A stretch of DNA of 45,084 nucleotides from Paramagnetospirillum kuznetsovii (GCF_003284725.1 NZ_PGTO01000024.1:1-45084), one strand, 5' to 3'; counted from the first letter of the stretch, positions 8,475 through 17,142 are shown. Translations and numbers: made by a program. The notes: generated by a model not told the origin, from the letters alone.

Positions 8475-9619
8475 GGTATGGACCCTTCAGCAAGATCAAG
8501 AGTGCCGTCGCGCCGCACGACGAACCGGCGGCCACGCCATATCACAGTCCGCCCGCAAGATGCGACAACATAGACGACAAAGGACAGAAATTCTCGCAAG
8601 CCCAACAGCCCCAAACCGGCGCGCGGCAGGCCCAGGGCGGCTTCCTGGGCGCGGACGGCCCACAGACGGCTGAGGCAGGCCACCACCACCCCGATTAGCG
8701 AGATCATACTCCCTCCCCCCACCGCCGCCGCCATCATGGCCAGGGCCACCGGCTGAGTGACCAGGGATGCCTGATAGGACGGCCGATCCACCGCGGCGAT
8801 GGTGCGCGCCCAGCGGATTTCATGGGCCAGCAGGGTTTGGAAGTCGTCTTCATGGACCATGATATCGACAGGCCGGGCGGCAAGTTCAATATGGAGCCCC
8901 TGCTTTCGCACCAGATTTCCCAGCACCCAGTCATCGGCCAGCGAGTCCGAAAGGGCGGCCAGACCGCCCGCATGTTCGAGCACGCCGCGCCGGACCGCCA
9001 TGGTGGCGCCGAAACAGCCGTCCTTGCGGCCGATGGCGCGGGCCACCAGGGCCGAGGGCAAAAAGCCGTGATTGACCCCCAAGGCGCCCAGGGCGCTCCA
9101 GAGGCCTTCCACCGGACGTCCCACGTACAGGCAGGTCACCACCCCCACCTTGGCATCTTCGAATGGCGCCACGACGTGGTCGAGATAGGCGGGCCCGACC
9201 CGGATATCGCTGTCGGCGATGACGATCAGGTCATGCCTGACATGGGGCCACATGTTCAGCAGATTGCCGACCTTGAGATTGCGGCCATGGGGGGTCGGAT
9301 CGACCACTGTGGTGATTTCCACCCGATCAGTCGGCAGCTTGGCGACTTCGGCCAGCGCGCCATCGTCCGGCTGTGCCACGCCGAACACCAGTTGGAAGTC
9401 GGGATAGTCTTGCGCGACGCAGGAGGACAGGTTCTCCGCCATGCCGGGCTCGGCACCGCACAGCGGCTTCATGACGCTGACCGGCGGTCGCGCCGATGGC
9501 GGCACCGGCTGCCTCTGGGCGAAGCTGCGCACCAGTTGGGCGGCTATGATGTGGTAGAGGCAGCCGAACCCGGCGGCCGCCAGCAGAAGCAGGGAGAGCC
9601 CCTGCCAGAACCCGATCAT
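8471..9619 (-). CDS. hpnI: HpnI, hopanoid glycosyltransferase (ceramide glucosyltransferase-like, GT21)
   Basis: A 382-aa membrane glycosyltransferase. An N-terminal membrane segment (about 5-30) is followed by a GT-A catalytic domain with VSVMKPLCGAEPG, the metal-binding IADSDIRVG and the acceptor/base region HEIRWARTI, which corresponds to the (Q/R)xxRW motif of GT21 enzymes. Hydrophobic segments follow near the C-terminus. In characterised systems HpnI adds N-acetylglucosamine to bacteriohopanetetrol at the inner membrane. It sits 4 nt after hpnM and overlaps hpnJ by 4 nt, so hpnM-hpnI-hpnJ look like one transcription unit. The family assignment is firm; the donor sugar is inferred. Confidence 0.92.
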   Translation of the reverse strand: MIGFWQGLSLLLLAAAGFGCLYHIIAAQLVRSFAQRQPVPPSARPPVSVMKPLCGAEPGMAENLSSCVAQDYPDFQLVFGVAQPDDGALAEVAKLPTDRVEITTVVDPTPHGRNLKVGNLLNMWPHVRHDLIVIADSDIRVGPAYLDHVVAPFEDAKVGVVTCLYVGRPVEGLWSALGALGVNHGFLPSALVARAIGRKDGCFGATMAVRRGVLEHAGGLAALSDSLADDWVLGNLVRKQGLHIELAARPVDIMVHEDDFQTLLAHEIRWARTIAAVDRPSYQASLVTQPVALAMMAAAVGGGSMISLIGVVVACLSRLWAVRAQEAALGLPRAGLGLLGLREFLSFVVYVVASCGRTVIWRGRRFVVRRDGTLDLAEGSIP

Positions 9620-9623
9620 CTGT

Positions 9624-10226
9624 CTATTTTTCCAACGCCGCCGTCTGCTTCTCGATGGTCTCCAACAGCCCCGTCAGCCCCTTGGCGCGATAAATGGAGC
9701 CGAACTCCGAGCGCCGCACCGCCACCTGGCTGACCGTGCCGTCGAACAGAACGTCGATGATCCGCCAGCGCCCCTGGCCCTGGCGCATGACATAGTCGAT
9801 CTGGGTCGGGTCACCGGTCTTGGGAATGATCCAGCTCTGGACGATCAGCGAGCCGCCGGTCGAGGGGCGCGACTCGCCCACCTCGAACCGCTCGCCGTCC
9901 CAATCGCCGAACTGGGCGGCATAGGTGGCCGCCGAAAACGTGGTGTAGCTTTCCGAAACCTTCACCATGTCGTCGCCCAATTGCTTGACCGCCGACGGTC
10001 CCAGCATCGCCTTGGTGATGGCGGTGATGTCGTAGGAGTCGGAAACGATGGCGCGAAACTTGTCCAAGCGCCCCTTGAAGCCAAGCTTCGGCCCGGCCTT
10101 CATGACCTCCAACACACGGGCGTTGAACGTCCGAAGGGCGTCATCCACCTCTCCGGCAAAAGCAGCTCCCGGCAGACCGGTGGCAGCCATAAGCAGGAAT
10201 AATAGGGCGAAAAGGCGCGACCGCAT
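9624..10226 (-). CDS. hpnM: HpnM, hopanoid-associated MlaC/Ttg2D-like periplasmic protein
   Basis: A 200-aa exported protein. ATG at 10226 is chosen because GGAG lies 8 nt upstream and a clean signal peptide follows (MRSRLFALLFLLMAATGLPG, cleavage near AAFA-GEVDD). An in-frame extension to 10277 would put 17 polar residues ahead of the signal. The mature part matches the MlaC/toluene-tolerance family, which carries lipids across the periplasm: FNARVLEVMKAGPKLGF, FRAIVSDSYDITAITKAMLG, the DYVMRQGQGRWRIIDVLFDG segment typical of the fold, and a C-terminal helix. It is first in the hpnM-hpnI-hpnJ unit and divergent from hpnH. A role in hopanoid or phospholipid trafficking is inferred from the family and context. 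Confidence 0.9.
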   Translation of the reverse strand: MRSRLFALLFLLMAATGLPGAAFAGEVDDALRTFNARVLEVMKAGPKLGFKGRLDKFRAIVSDSYDITAITKAMLGPSAVKQLGDDMVKVSESYTTFSAATYAAQFGDWDGERFEVGESRPSTGGSLIVQSWIIPKTGDPTQIDYVMRQGQGRWRIIDVLFDGTVSQVAVRRSEFGSIYRAKGLTGLLETIEKQTAALEK

Positions 10227-10301
10227 GGGTGAACTCCGAAAAATGGAAGCCTGCATTACCATAAATCGCGTCGCCATGCCACGCGCGCAAAGACCCTACT
10301 G

Positions 10302-10316
10302 GTTCAACAGTTGAAC
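10302..10316. promoter_or_regulatory. 15-bp perfect palindrome, candidate operator between hpnM and hpnH
   Basis: GTTCAAC, one central A, then GTTGAAC form a perfect palindrome in the 149-bp divergent spacer. Its right arm contains the TTGAAC that would be the -35 element of hpnH, so a bound dimeric regulator would block that promoter. It lies 76 bp upstream of the hpnM start codon on the other side. The regulator is unknown. Confidence 0.5.
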
Positions 10317-10340
10317 TTTGCCGACCCCGCCCTGTATAGT
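10311..10340 (+). promoter_or_regulatory. Candidate sigma-70-type promoter of hpnH
   Basis: TTGAAC (10311-10316) and TATAGT (10335-10340) are separated by 18 bp, placing a transcription start about 27 bp before the hpnH GTG. It overlaps the palindrome at 10302-10316. It is inferred from the hexamers only. Confidence 0.5.
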
Positions 10341-10375
10341 CCCGCCGCCCCATCATCCAGTCAGAGTGCATTTTC

Positions 10376-11524
10376 GTGGCCGTACCCCTGCTCCAGACAC
10401 TCCGCATCGGCTATTACGTCATGCGTCAGCACTTCTCCGGCACCAAGCGCTATCCGCTGGTGCTGATGATGGAACCGTTGTTCCGCTGCAATCTCGCCTG
10501 CAATGGCTGCGGCAAGATCGACTATCCCGACGCCATCTTGAATTCCCGCATCTCGGTGGCCGAGGCCCTGGCCTCCATCGACGAATGCCCCGCCCCCGTG
10601 GTGGTGATGGCGGGCGGCGAGCCGCTGCTGCACCGCGAGATGGACCAGATCGTCAAGGGCGCCCTGGCGCGCAAGAAATTCGTCTATCTGTGCACCAACG
10701 CCCTGCTGCTGGAAAAGAAGCTGGATCTGTTCGAGCCCAGCCCCTATTTCACCTGGACGGTGCATCTGGACGGCGACCGCAACGACCATGATCGCGCCGT
10801 GTCCCAGGAAGGCACCTTCGATCAGGCCGTTTCGGCCATCAAGGCGGCCAAGGCCCGCGGCTTCAACGTCAATATCAATTGCACCCTGTTCAACAACGCC
10901 GATCCCGACCGCATGGCGAAGTTCTTCGACTATGCCCATTCCATCGGCGTCGGCGGCATCACCATTTCGCCCGGATACGCCTATGAGCGCGCCCCCAACT
11001 CCGAGCACTTCTTGAACCGGCGCCACACCAAGGATCTGTTCCGCAAGCTGTTCGCCCTGGGCAAGGGCAAGAGCTGGGTGTTCACCCAGTCATCGCTGTT
11101 CCTCGACTTCCTGGCCGGCAACCAGGCCTATCAGTGCACCCCCTGGGGCAACCCGACGCGCAACGTGTTCGGCTGGCAGCGCCCCTGCTACCTGTTGGGC
11201 GAAGGATATGCCAAGACCTATAAGGAACTGATGGACGACACCGACTGGGACGCCTACGGCGTCGGCAAATACGAAAAATGCGCCGACTGCATGGTCCATT
11301 GCGGCTTCGAGGCGACCGCCGTCACCGATACGCTCAGCAATCCGCTGAAAGCCGCCAGGGTCGCCCTGTTCGGCCCCCGTACCGATGGCCCCATGGTCCC
11401 CGACCTGGCGCTGGACAAGCAGCGGCCCGCCATCGACAACTACGAGCAATTACTGGCCGAGAACCTGGAAAAGCTAAGTGCCGAAGGTCGGACCAATAAT
11501 CTTCAGCGCGTCTCGCAGGGCTGA
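10376..11524 (+). CDS. hpnH: HpnH, radical SAM adenosylhopane synthase
   Basis: A 382-aa radical SAM protein with Cys38, Cys42 and Cys45 in FRCNLACNGCGKIDYP. The GGEPLLH segment (SAM-binding loop) and a C-terminal cysteine-rich region (YEKCADCMVHCGFEA) match the HpnH family. HpnH couples a 5'-deoxyadenosyl radical to diploptene, making adenosylhopane, the first step of bacteriohopanepolyol side-chain synthesis. Translation starts at GTG 10376, which gives the family N-terminus (AVPLLQTLRIGYYVMRQH). It is the only plus-strand gene in the hopanoid locus and converges on hpnG, whose 3' end it overlaps by 51 bp. Confidence 0.96.
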   Translation: MAVPLLQTLRIGYYVMRQHFSGTKRYPLVLMMEPLFRCNLACNGCGKIDYPDAILNSRISVAEALASIDECPAPVVVMAGGEPLLHREMDQIVKGALARKKFVYLCTNALLLEKKLDLFEPSPYFTWTVHLDGDRNDHDRAVSQEGTFDQAVSAIKAAKARGFNVNINCTLFNNADPDRMAKFFDYAHSIGVGGITISPGYAYERAPNSEHFLNRRHTKDLFRKLFALGKGKSWVFTQSSLFLDFLAGNQAYQCTPWGNPTRNVFGWQRPCYLLGEGYAKTYKELMDDTDWDAYGVGKYEKCADCMVHCGFEATAVTDTLSNPLKAARVALFGPRTDGPMVPDLALDKQRPAIDNYEQLLAENLEKLSAEGRTNNLQRVSQG

Positions 11525-12136
11525 CAGGGCGGCCTGACTGTCCAGGCCGACCCGGATCAGACCGGGCAGTTCCCACGGACGGCGGGCCAGTCCCGCCAGA
11601 ACCGCCGCGATGCGGGGATTGCCCTCGGCATCAAGTCCGGCCATGGCGGAAATGGGCAAGGCCCGCCCGGCCGGATCGGCCACGGCGCGCAGCACCGCCA
11701 GCGGTACCCCCGCCTTGGCCGCCACCCGCGCCACCGCGCCGCTTTCCATATCGACGATCATGGCGCCCTGGGCGAACAGGTCGCGCTTGCCCCGGACGCC
11801 GCCCACCGCCGTATCGGAGCCGTGAACCAGCCCGGACCGGGAAAACGGAATGGCGCTGAGCAGGCGGCATTTCCACACGGAATCCGTTTCCACTACCCCG
11901 CCGTCGACCTGAACGCCGGAGCCGACCACCATGTCGCCCGGGTTCAAGGCGGGATCGAGGCCGCCTGCGATGCCGATGCTGATCAGGGCATGGGCGCCTT
12001 GCTCGATCAGCGAGCGGGCCAGGGCCTCGGCCTTGGCCGGAACCGCCCCGGCGCAGCCCCACGCCACGCCGTCCGGCAGCAGGGCCGCCTCGCTTTTCAT
12101 CCCCACGATGACGCCGATCCTGGCGTCCTTACCCAC
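11474..12136 (-). CDS. hpnG: HpnG, adenosylhopane nucleosidase/phosphorylase
   Basis: A protein of about 220 aa from the nucleoside phosphorylase/MTA-SAH nucleosidase superfamily: IGVIVGMKSEAALLP at the N-terminus, ISIGIAGGLDPALNPGDMVVG, and the VDMESGAVARVA motif that binds the ribose and base. In the hopanoid pathway HpnG releases adenine from adenosylhopane, giving the ribosyl precursor of bacteriohopanetetrol. I place the start at GTG 12136, preceded by GGAG at 5-nt spacing. An ATG at 12181 overlapping the shc stop would add 15 residues unlike the family N-terminus. The gene lies last in the hpnA-hpnB-hpnD-shc-hpnG series. Its last 51 bp overlap hpnH on the opposite strand. Confidence 0.9.
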   Translation of the reverse strand: MGKDARIGVIVGMKSEAALLPDGVAWGCAGAVPAKAEALARSLIEQGAHALISIGIAGGLDPALNPGDMVVGSGVQVDGGVVETDSVWKCRLLSAIPFSRSGLVHGSDTAVGGVRGKRDLFAQGAMIVDMESGAVARVAAKAGVPLAVLRAVADPAGRALPISAMAGLDAEGNPRIAAVLAGLARRPWELPGLIRVGLDSQAALSALRDALKIIGPTFGT

Positions 12137-12170
12137 ACCCTCTCCCCAACAGACTTCGGGGAACGCGTGG

Positions 12171-14126
12171 TCAGAGGGCATGCATCACCGGCCCGGCATT
12201 GCCGGTCGTCAGGTTGCGGTACCGGGCCATGGCCCAGATCGGGAAGAACTGGCGATAGCCGTGATAGCGCAGATAGAACACGCGGGGAAAACCGACGGCG
12301 GTGTAATGGGCCTCGTCCCACAGACCTTCCTCATTGCGGGTGCGCATCAGATAGTCGATGCCGCGCGCGACGGCGGTGCTGCCGACCTCGCCCACCGCCA
12401 TCAGGCCCAGCACCGCCCAGGCGGTCTGCGACGGGGTCGATACGGTGGCCTCGCCGTGGGGCTGGTCGGTCCAGTAGGAGCGGCCGTCCTCGCCCCAGCC
12501 GCCGTCTTCGCGCTGCTTGCTTTCCAGCCACTTGACCGCCTTGCGGATGGCGGGATGGTCGTGGGGCAGACCGGCGGCGTTCAGGGCCGCCAGGCTGGAC
12601 CAGGTGCCGTAGATGTAGTTGGTGCCCCAACGGCCGAACCACGAACCGTCCTTCTCCTGCTCGCGCAGCAGGTAGTCGACGCCGTGATGGGCGGTGACGT
12701 CGGAATGGCGCTTGCCCAGTACCGACAGCACCGAGACGCATCGCGCCGAGACGTCGGCGGTGGGCGGGTCCAGCAGGGCGCCGTGATCGGCGAAGGGAAT
12801 ATGGTTGAGGTAATAGGCGGTGTTCTCGGCGTCGAAGGCGCCCCAGCCGCCGTCATCGCACTGCATGCCGCGCAGCCAGACCGCGCCCTTGCGGATGGAT
12901 TCTTCATAGGCTTGCGGATCGACCCGGTCCAGCGCCGCCATGACCACGGCGGTGTCGTCCACGTCGGGATAATGGGGATTGGCATATTGGAAGGCCCAAC
13001 CGCCCGGCTCCAATCCGGGGCGCTGGGCCGCCCAGTCGCCGACCACGTCGGTGATCTGGCGCTCCACCATCCAGTCGCAGGCCTTGCGCGCCGAGGCATC
13101 GGCCTCGGGCGTGCCGACTTCCAGCATGGCATGGGTGGCCAGGGCGGTATCCCAGATGGGCGACAGGCAGGGTTGGACCCAGACCCGCTCGCCCTCGTCG
13201 ACGATCAGATTGCGGATGGACTGCTTGGCGATCACCACCCGGGGATCGTCCTTGGGTACCCCCAGGATGTCGTACATCAGCACGGAATTGACCATGGCGG
13301 GGAAGATGGCGCCCAGTCCGTCCTCGCCGTTCAGGCGCTCGTCCACGAAGGCCACCGCCTTGTCGATGGCCTTGCTGCGCAATCCCTTGGGGAAGAACGG
13401 AAACACCACATGCAGCACCCGGTCCAGCGCCCTAAACACATAGGCCCAGTTGGAACGGACCTCGTCCAGATACCAGTTGGTGACCTTCTCGGGCGGGATG
13501 GGGAACAGTTCCTGGATATTGATGTTGAGCGGGTTGCGCGCCCTGGGCCGCAGGCTCATCAGCACCACCAGCGGGACGATGACGGTGCGCGACCAATAGC
13601 TGACCTTGTCCAGGTGGAAGGGGAACCACTTGGGCAGCAGCATGATCTCGACGGGCATGATGGGCACGCCCTTCCACGGAATCTGCCCGAACAGCGCCAG
13701 CAGGGTGCGGGTGAAGACGTTGGAGGTGGCGGCGCCGCCATGGGCCAGGATGGCGTCGCGCGCCCGCTTCATGTGCGGGGCATCGATATCGTCGCCAATG
13801 GCCTTCAGGGCGTAATAGGCCTTCACCGAGGCGCTGATATTGAAATCGCCGCCGTGGAACAGCGGCCAGCCGCCGTGCTCTTCCTGGATATCGCGCAGAT
13901 AGACGCCGATGCGCTTTTCCGTCTCGGGGTCGCGTTCGTCCAGATAGTGCAGGTACAGCACGTATTCGGCGGGAATGGTAGCGTCGGCCTCGAGGTTGAA
14001 CACCCAATGGCCGTCGGCCTTCTGCTTCGCCATCAGGGCGGCGGCGGAATCCTTGATCGCCTTTTCCAGCGGATCGCGGAACGTTTTGGAGTCGAAGCTG
14101 CGGGGATTGATTTCGCTGGGAGACAC
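12171..14126 (-). CDS. shc (hpnF): Squalene-hopene cyclase
   Basis: A 651-aa class II triterpene cyclase that folds and protonates squalene to hopene/hopanol at the cytoplasmic membrane surface. The catalytic DxDD motif is complete (Asp388-Val-Asp390-Asp391-Thr392). Several QW repeats are visible (KADGHWVF near the N-terminus, EEHGGWPLF, CDDGGWGAF, EKDGSWFGRWG, REDGGWGED). The C-terminal GFPRVFYLRYHGYRQFFP is typical. Length is normal for bacterial Shc. The gene lies 9 nt after hpnD and 34 nt before the chosen hpnG start, so co-transcription is likely. Confidence 0.98.
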   Translation of the reverse strand: MSPSEINPRSFDSKTFRDPLEKAIKDSAAALMAKQKADGHWVFNLEADATIPAEYVLYLHYLDERDPETEKRIGVYLRDIQEEHGGWPLFHGGDFNISASVKAYYALKAIGDDIDAPHMKRARDAILAHGGAATSNVFTRTLLALFGQIPWKGVPIMPVEIMLLPKWFPFHLDKVSYWSRTVIVPLVVLMSLRPRARNPLNINIQELFPIPPEKVTNWYLDEVRSNWAYVFRALDRVLHVVFPFFPKGLRSKAIDKAVAFVDERLNGEDGLGAIFPAMVNSVLMYDILGVPKDDPRVVIAKQSIRNLIVDEGERVWVQPCLSPIWDTALATHAMLEVGTPEADASARKACDWMVERQITDVVGDWAAQRPGLEPGGWAFQYANPHYPDVDDTAVVMAALDRVDPQAYEESIRKGAVWLRGMQCDDGGWGAFDAENTAYYLNHIPFADHGALLDPPTADVSARCVSVLSVLGKRHSDVTAHHGVDYLLREQEKDGSWFGRWGTNYIYGTWSSLAALNAAGLPHDHPAIRKAVKWLESKQREDGGWGEDGRSYWTDQPHGEATVSTPSQTAWAVLGLMAVGEVGSTAVARGIDYLMRTRNEEGLWDEAHYTAVGFPRVFYLRYHGYRQFFPIWAMARYRNLTTGNAGPVMHAL

Positions 14127-14135
14127 GGTCGACCT

Positions 14136-14990
14136 CTAGAACAGTCCGTGGCGCAAGATGCACCATATCTTGAAAACCTTGGACACCTTGACCGGCGGGT
14201 CGCGGGGGATGAATCCCTCGGCTTCCACCTTGTGGAAGATTTCCCGGTACATTTCCTTCATCAGGGTGGCCGGGCGCATGGCGGCGGGCAAGCATTCGGC
14301 CATGGCCTGATCCGAAGCCCTGAAATAGCCCCGCGCCGTCTCGCCCAATTCGCGGCAGACCGCTCCAAGATTGGGATGGGCCAGCACCGCCATGGGATCG
14401 CTTGTCGCGATACCGTGCTTGGTCAGCAATTCATCGGGCAGGTACAGCCGCCCGATGGCGGCATCCACCGCCACATCGCGCAGGATATTGGTCAATTGCA
14501 GGGCCATGCCGGTGGCGTTGGCGACCTCGATACTCCTGGGGCGCATTTCGCCGAACACCCGGATGGACAGGCGGCCGACCGCGCTGGCGACGCAATCGCA
14601 ATAGCGGTTCAGCTTGTCCATGGAGGGGCGCACCATCTCGTTGCGGCCATCCATCTCGCAGCCTTCGATGACGGCGCGGAAATCCTCCTTGGGCAGGCCG
14701 AACTCGGCCACCGGCCCGGCCAACGCCACCGCCACCGGATGGGTCGGCTTGCCCTGGTAGAGACGATCCAGTTCCACCCGCCATTCCGCCAGTTGCGCCC
14801 GCTTGGTCTCGGGCTCGCCCGGCTCGTCGGCGATGTCGTCCACCTCGCGGCAAAAGGCGTAGACGGCGTACATGGCGAAGCGCCGGGGTCGCGACAGCAG
14901 CCGCATGCCCCAGTAGAAGGACGAGCCCGAGGCCCGGACCTTCTCGGCCACCATCTCGTATTGATCGGCGTCGATCACCAAGGCGTTCAT
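14136..14990 (-). CDS. hpnD: HpnD, presqualene diphosphate synthase
   Basis: A 284-aa trans-isoprenyl diphosphate synthase of the squalene/phytoene synthase family. The first aspartate-rich motif (Asp51, Asp52 and Asp55 in REVDDIADE) and the second (LTNILRDVAVD) are intact. The overall pattern (SSFYWGMRLL, MYAVYAFCREVDD, IEGCEMD) is that of HpnD, which condenses two farnesyl diphosphates to presqualene diphosphate. In the HpnCDE route HpnC and HpnE then complete squalene; neither is in this window. The start codon overlaps the hpnB stop (ATGA, 14987-14990), and shc follows after 9 nt. HpnC is the alternative family, but the sequence pattern favours HpnD. Confidence 0.92.
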   Translation of the reverse strand: MNALVIDADQYEMVAEKVRASGSSFYWGMRLLSRPRRFAMYAVYAFCREVDDIADEPGEPETKRAQLAEWRVELDRLYQGKPTHPVAVALAGPVAEFGLPKEDFRAVIEGCEMDGRNEMVRPSMDKLNRYCDCVASAVGRLSIRVFGEMRPRSIEVANATGMALQLTNILRDVAVDAAIGRLYLPDELLTKHGIATSDPMAVLAHPNLGAVCRELGETARGYFRASDQAMAECLPAAMRPATLMKEMYREIFHKVEAEGFIPRDPPVKVSKVFKIWCILRHGLF

Positions 14991-16153
14991 GCCCTCGCCC
15001 CGGCCGGTTGCTTATCTTGGATGCGCCCCTTCCATTCGCCGCCCTCGCCCCGCCAATACTTGACGGCGGAGTGAAAGGTGGCCCCCAGATAGAACAGGGT
15101 CACCACCGGCAGCAACGGCGCCCAGACCGGCAGCAGGCGGTAGTAACGGATGATGGGATAATAGGACAGGGTCATGGCCGCCCAGGCCAGTGCCCCGGTG
15201 CTGGCGCCGCCGCCCTGGCGGAAGGCCAGGATGGGGGGCGCCACGAAAATCACCAGCATGGCGAGGATGGTGCCCAGCAGCAGCCACGGCGAATGGCGCA
15301 ACTGGGTATAGGCCGAACGCGAAATCATCTTCCACAGCCCCGAGGGACCATTATAGCCGCGCAGCGACACGCTTTCCTCGGCCAGATCCAGGGTCAGGCG
15401 GCAGCCCTCCGCCTTGGCGGCCGCCGCCAGGGTGCAATCGTCGATCAGGGCGTCCTTGATGGATTTGATGCCGCCGATGCGTTCCAGGGTGGCGGGGCGG
15501 GTCAGCACATAGCCGCCCGCCGCCGCCGCCGTGGTGCTGCGGGGATCGGACACCCAGGAAAATGGATAGAGCATGCGAAAGAAGAACACGAAGGCGGGAA
15601 CCACGGCCTTTTCCCAAATGCTTTCGGTGCGCAGCCGCACCATCAGCGAGGCCATGTCCAAGCCCAGATGCAGCAGCTTGGCGACCATGTAGCGGAGTTC
15701 GCCCTTGCCGTGGCTGATATCGGCATCGGTCAGCAGCAGCAGTTCGGCGTTGGGGCGCCAGGCCCTTGCCGTGGTCACGCCGAAATTCTGCGCCCACATC
15801 TTGCCGGTCCAGCCCGGCGGCAGGTCGGGGGCGCGAACCACGCTCAACCGTCCGGCGACCCCCATGGACTCGGCGCGGGCACGGGCCAGTTCGGCGGTGC
15901 CGTCGCTGCTGTTGTCGTCGACCACCACCACCGACAGGATGCCGGGATAGTTCTGCGACAGCAGGGATTCCACCGCGTCGCCGATCACCTCGGCCTCGTC
16001 GCGGGCGGGGATCACCGCCACCACCTCGGGCCACGATTCCGGCGACGGCGCATGGGGAGCGCGCTCGATGCGCCAGAATGCGCCGCGCATGGTCAAAAGC
16101 CAAGCCCACGACCCGACGCCCGCCAATCCGACAAGGGATGCAAGGCTGCTCAT
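14987..16153 (-). CDS. hpnB: HpnB, hopanoid-associated family 2 glycosyltransferase
   Basis: A 388-aa membrane glycosyltransferase of family GT2. An N-terminal membrane segment is followed by the GT-A domain (VVAVIPARDEAEVIGDAV, VVVDDNSSDGTAELA, LLLTDADISHG, IDDCTLAAAAK), then three or so hydrophobic segments in the last 110 residues. It fits the hopene-associated HpnB family. Its exact substrate in the hopanoid pathway is not settled in the literature as I know it. ATG 16153 is chosen because it overlaps the hpnA stop as ATGA; the in-frame extension to 16330 is only the mirror of hpnA coding sequence. Confidence 0.92.
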   Translation of the reverse strand: MSSLASLVGLAGVGSWAWLLTMRGAFWRIERAPHAPSPESWPEVVAVIPARDEAEVIGDAVESLLSQNYPGILSVVVVDDNSSDGTAELARARAESMGVAGRLSVVRAPDLPPGWTGKMWAQNFGVTTARAWRPNAELLLLTDADISHGKGELRYMVAKLLHLGLDMASLMVRLRTESIWEKAVVPAFVFFFRMLYPFSWVSDPRSTTAAAAGGYVLTRPATLERIGGIKSIKDALIDDCTLAAAAKAEGCRLTLDLAEESVSLRGYNGPSGLWKMISRSAYTQLRHSPWLLLGTILAMLVIFVAPPILAFRQGGGASTGALAWAAMTLSYYPIIRYYRLLPVWAPLLPVVTLFYLGATFHSAVKYWRGEGGEWKGRIQDKQPAGARA

Positions 16154-17142
16154 GCGACCTCCCCGGTATGCTTGAACCACTCCACCGCCGCCGCCAGCGC
16201 CTGATCGGCGGACCGGTGACGATACCCCAGTTCCCGCTCGGCCTTGGCCGAGGAAAAGAACATCTTCCAGCGCGACATCTTCAGGCCGTCGATGGTCACG
16301 AAAGGCTCGGCGCCCGTCAAGCGCGCCCACAGCTCGGCGCCGAACGCCAAGGGATAAAGCGGCAGACGCGGCAGCTTCATCAAAGGCGGCTTACCGCCGG
16401 TGATCCGGGCGATGCGGCCCAGGATATCGGCCAGGGTCAGATTGTCGCCGCCCAGGATATAGCGCTCGCCCACCCTGCCCTTTTCCAAGGCCAACAGATG
16501 GCCCTCGGCCACGTCCTCCACATGGACGACGTTCAGCCCGGTATCCACATAGGCGGGCATGCGCCCCGAGGCGGCCTCGACGATCATGCGGCCGGTGGGC
16601 GTCGGCTTGACGTCGCCCGGGCCGACCGGTGTGGACGGATTGACGATCACCGCGGGCAGACCGTTCTCGGCCACCATGCGGCGGACCACCTCCTCGGCCA
16701 GGAACTTGGACTGCTTGTAGGGGCCGACCTTGTCGGAAATGTCGCTGGGGGTGTCCTCGTCGGCGATGCCGCCTTCCATATGGCCCAGCGTCGCCACCGA
16801 CGAGGTATAGACCACGCGCTGGACCTTCTCGGCCAGGGCGGCCTGCATCAGCGTCCGCGTGCCGTCCACATTGGCCTTCATCATGGCGGCGGGATCGGGC
16901 ACCCAGATGCGGTAATCGGCCGCGGTATGGATCAGCACCGAGCAGCCGCACATGGCGTGGCGCAGCGACGCCTCTTCCTCCAGCCGACCCTCGACCACTT
17001 CGACCTTCAGGCTGGCGACGTTGTGGCGGTTGGAATTGGGCCGGGCCAGCACGCGGACATCGGCGCCGCGCGCGAGCAATGCCCGCACGATGGCCGATCC
17101 GACGAAGCCGGTCGCTCCGGTTACCAGATATTTTCCGTCCAT
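16150..17142 (-). CDS. hpnA: HpnA, hopanoid-associated NAD-dependent sugar epimerase/dehydratase
   Basis: A 330-aa extended short-chain dehydrogenase. The N-terminal cofactor motif GATGFVGSA, the YTSSVATLG strand and the catalytic YKQSK (YxxxK) are present, as is the NPSTPVGPGD substrate loop. It matches the hopanoid-associated epimerase family HpnA, related to dihydroflavonol 4-reductases. The physiological reaction is not established. ATG 17142 is selected because it directly precedes the Rossmann strand (MDGKYLVTGATG) and follows CAGGGC. It is the first gene of the hpnA-hpnB-hpnD-shc-hpnG unit. A 104-bp spacer separates it from the Rrf2 regulator upstream on the same strand, and I see no terminator there. 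Confidence 0.92.
   Translation of the reverse strand: MDGKYLVTGATGFVGSAIVRALLARGADVRVLARPNSNRHNVASLKVEVVEGRLEEEASLRHAMCGCSVLIHTAADYRIWVPDPAAMMKANVDGTRTLMQAALAEKVQRVVYTSSVATLGHMEGGIADEDTPSDISDKVGPYKQSKFLAEEVVRRMVAENGLPAVIVNPSTPVGPGDVKPTPTGRMIVEAASGRMPAYVDTGLNVVHVEDVAEGHLLALEKGRVGERYILGGDNLTLADILGRIARITGGKPPLMKLPRLPLYPLAFGAELWARLTGAEPFVTIDGLKMSRWKMFFSSAKAERELGYRHRSADQALAAAVEWFKHTGEVA

Noticed and set aside
6957-8573. A plus-strand open frame of 538 codons opposite hpnJ
   Set aside because: It mirrors the HpnJ radical SAM gene and shows no motif of its own.
11931-15074. A long plus-strand open frame (over 1000 codons) opposite shc, hpnD and part of hpnB
   Set aside because: It is the mirror of GC-rich coding sequence. 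Its product is a low-complexity mix of G, R, H, D and Q with no domain, while the minus strand carries complete, motif-bearing enzymes.
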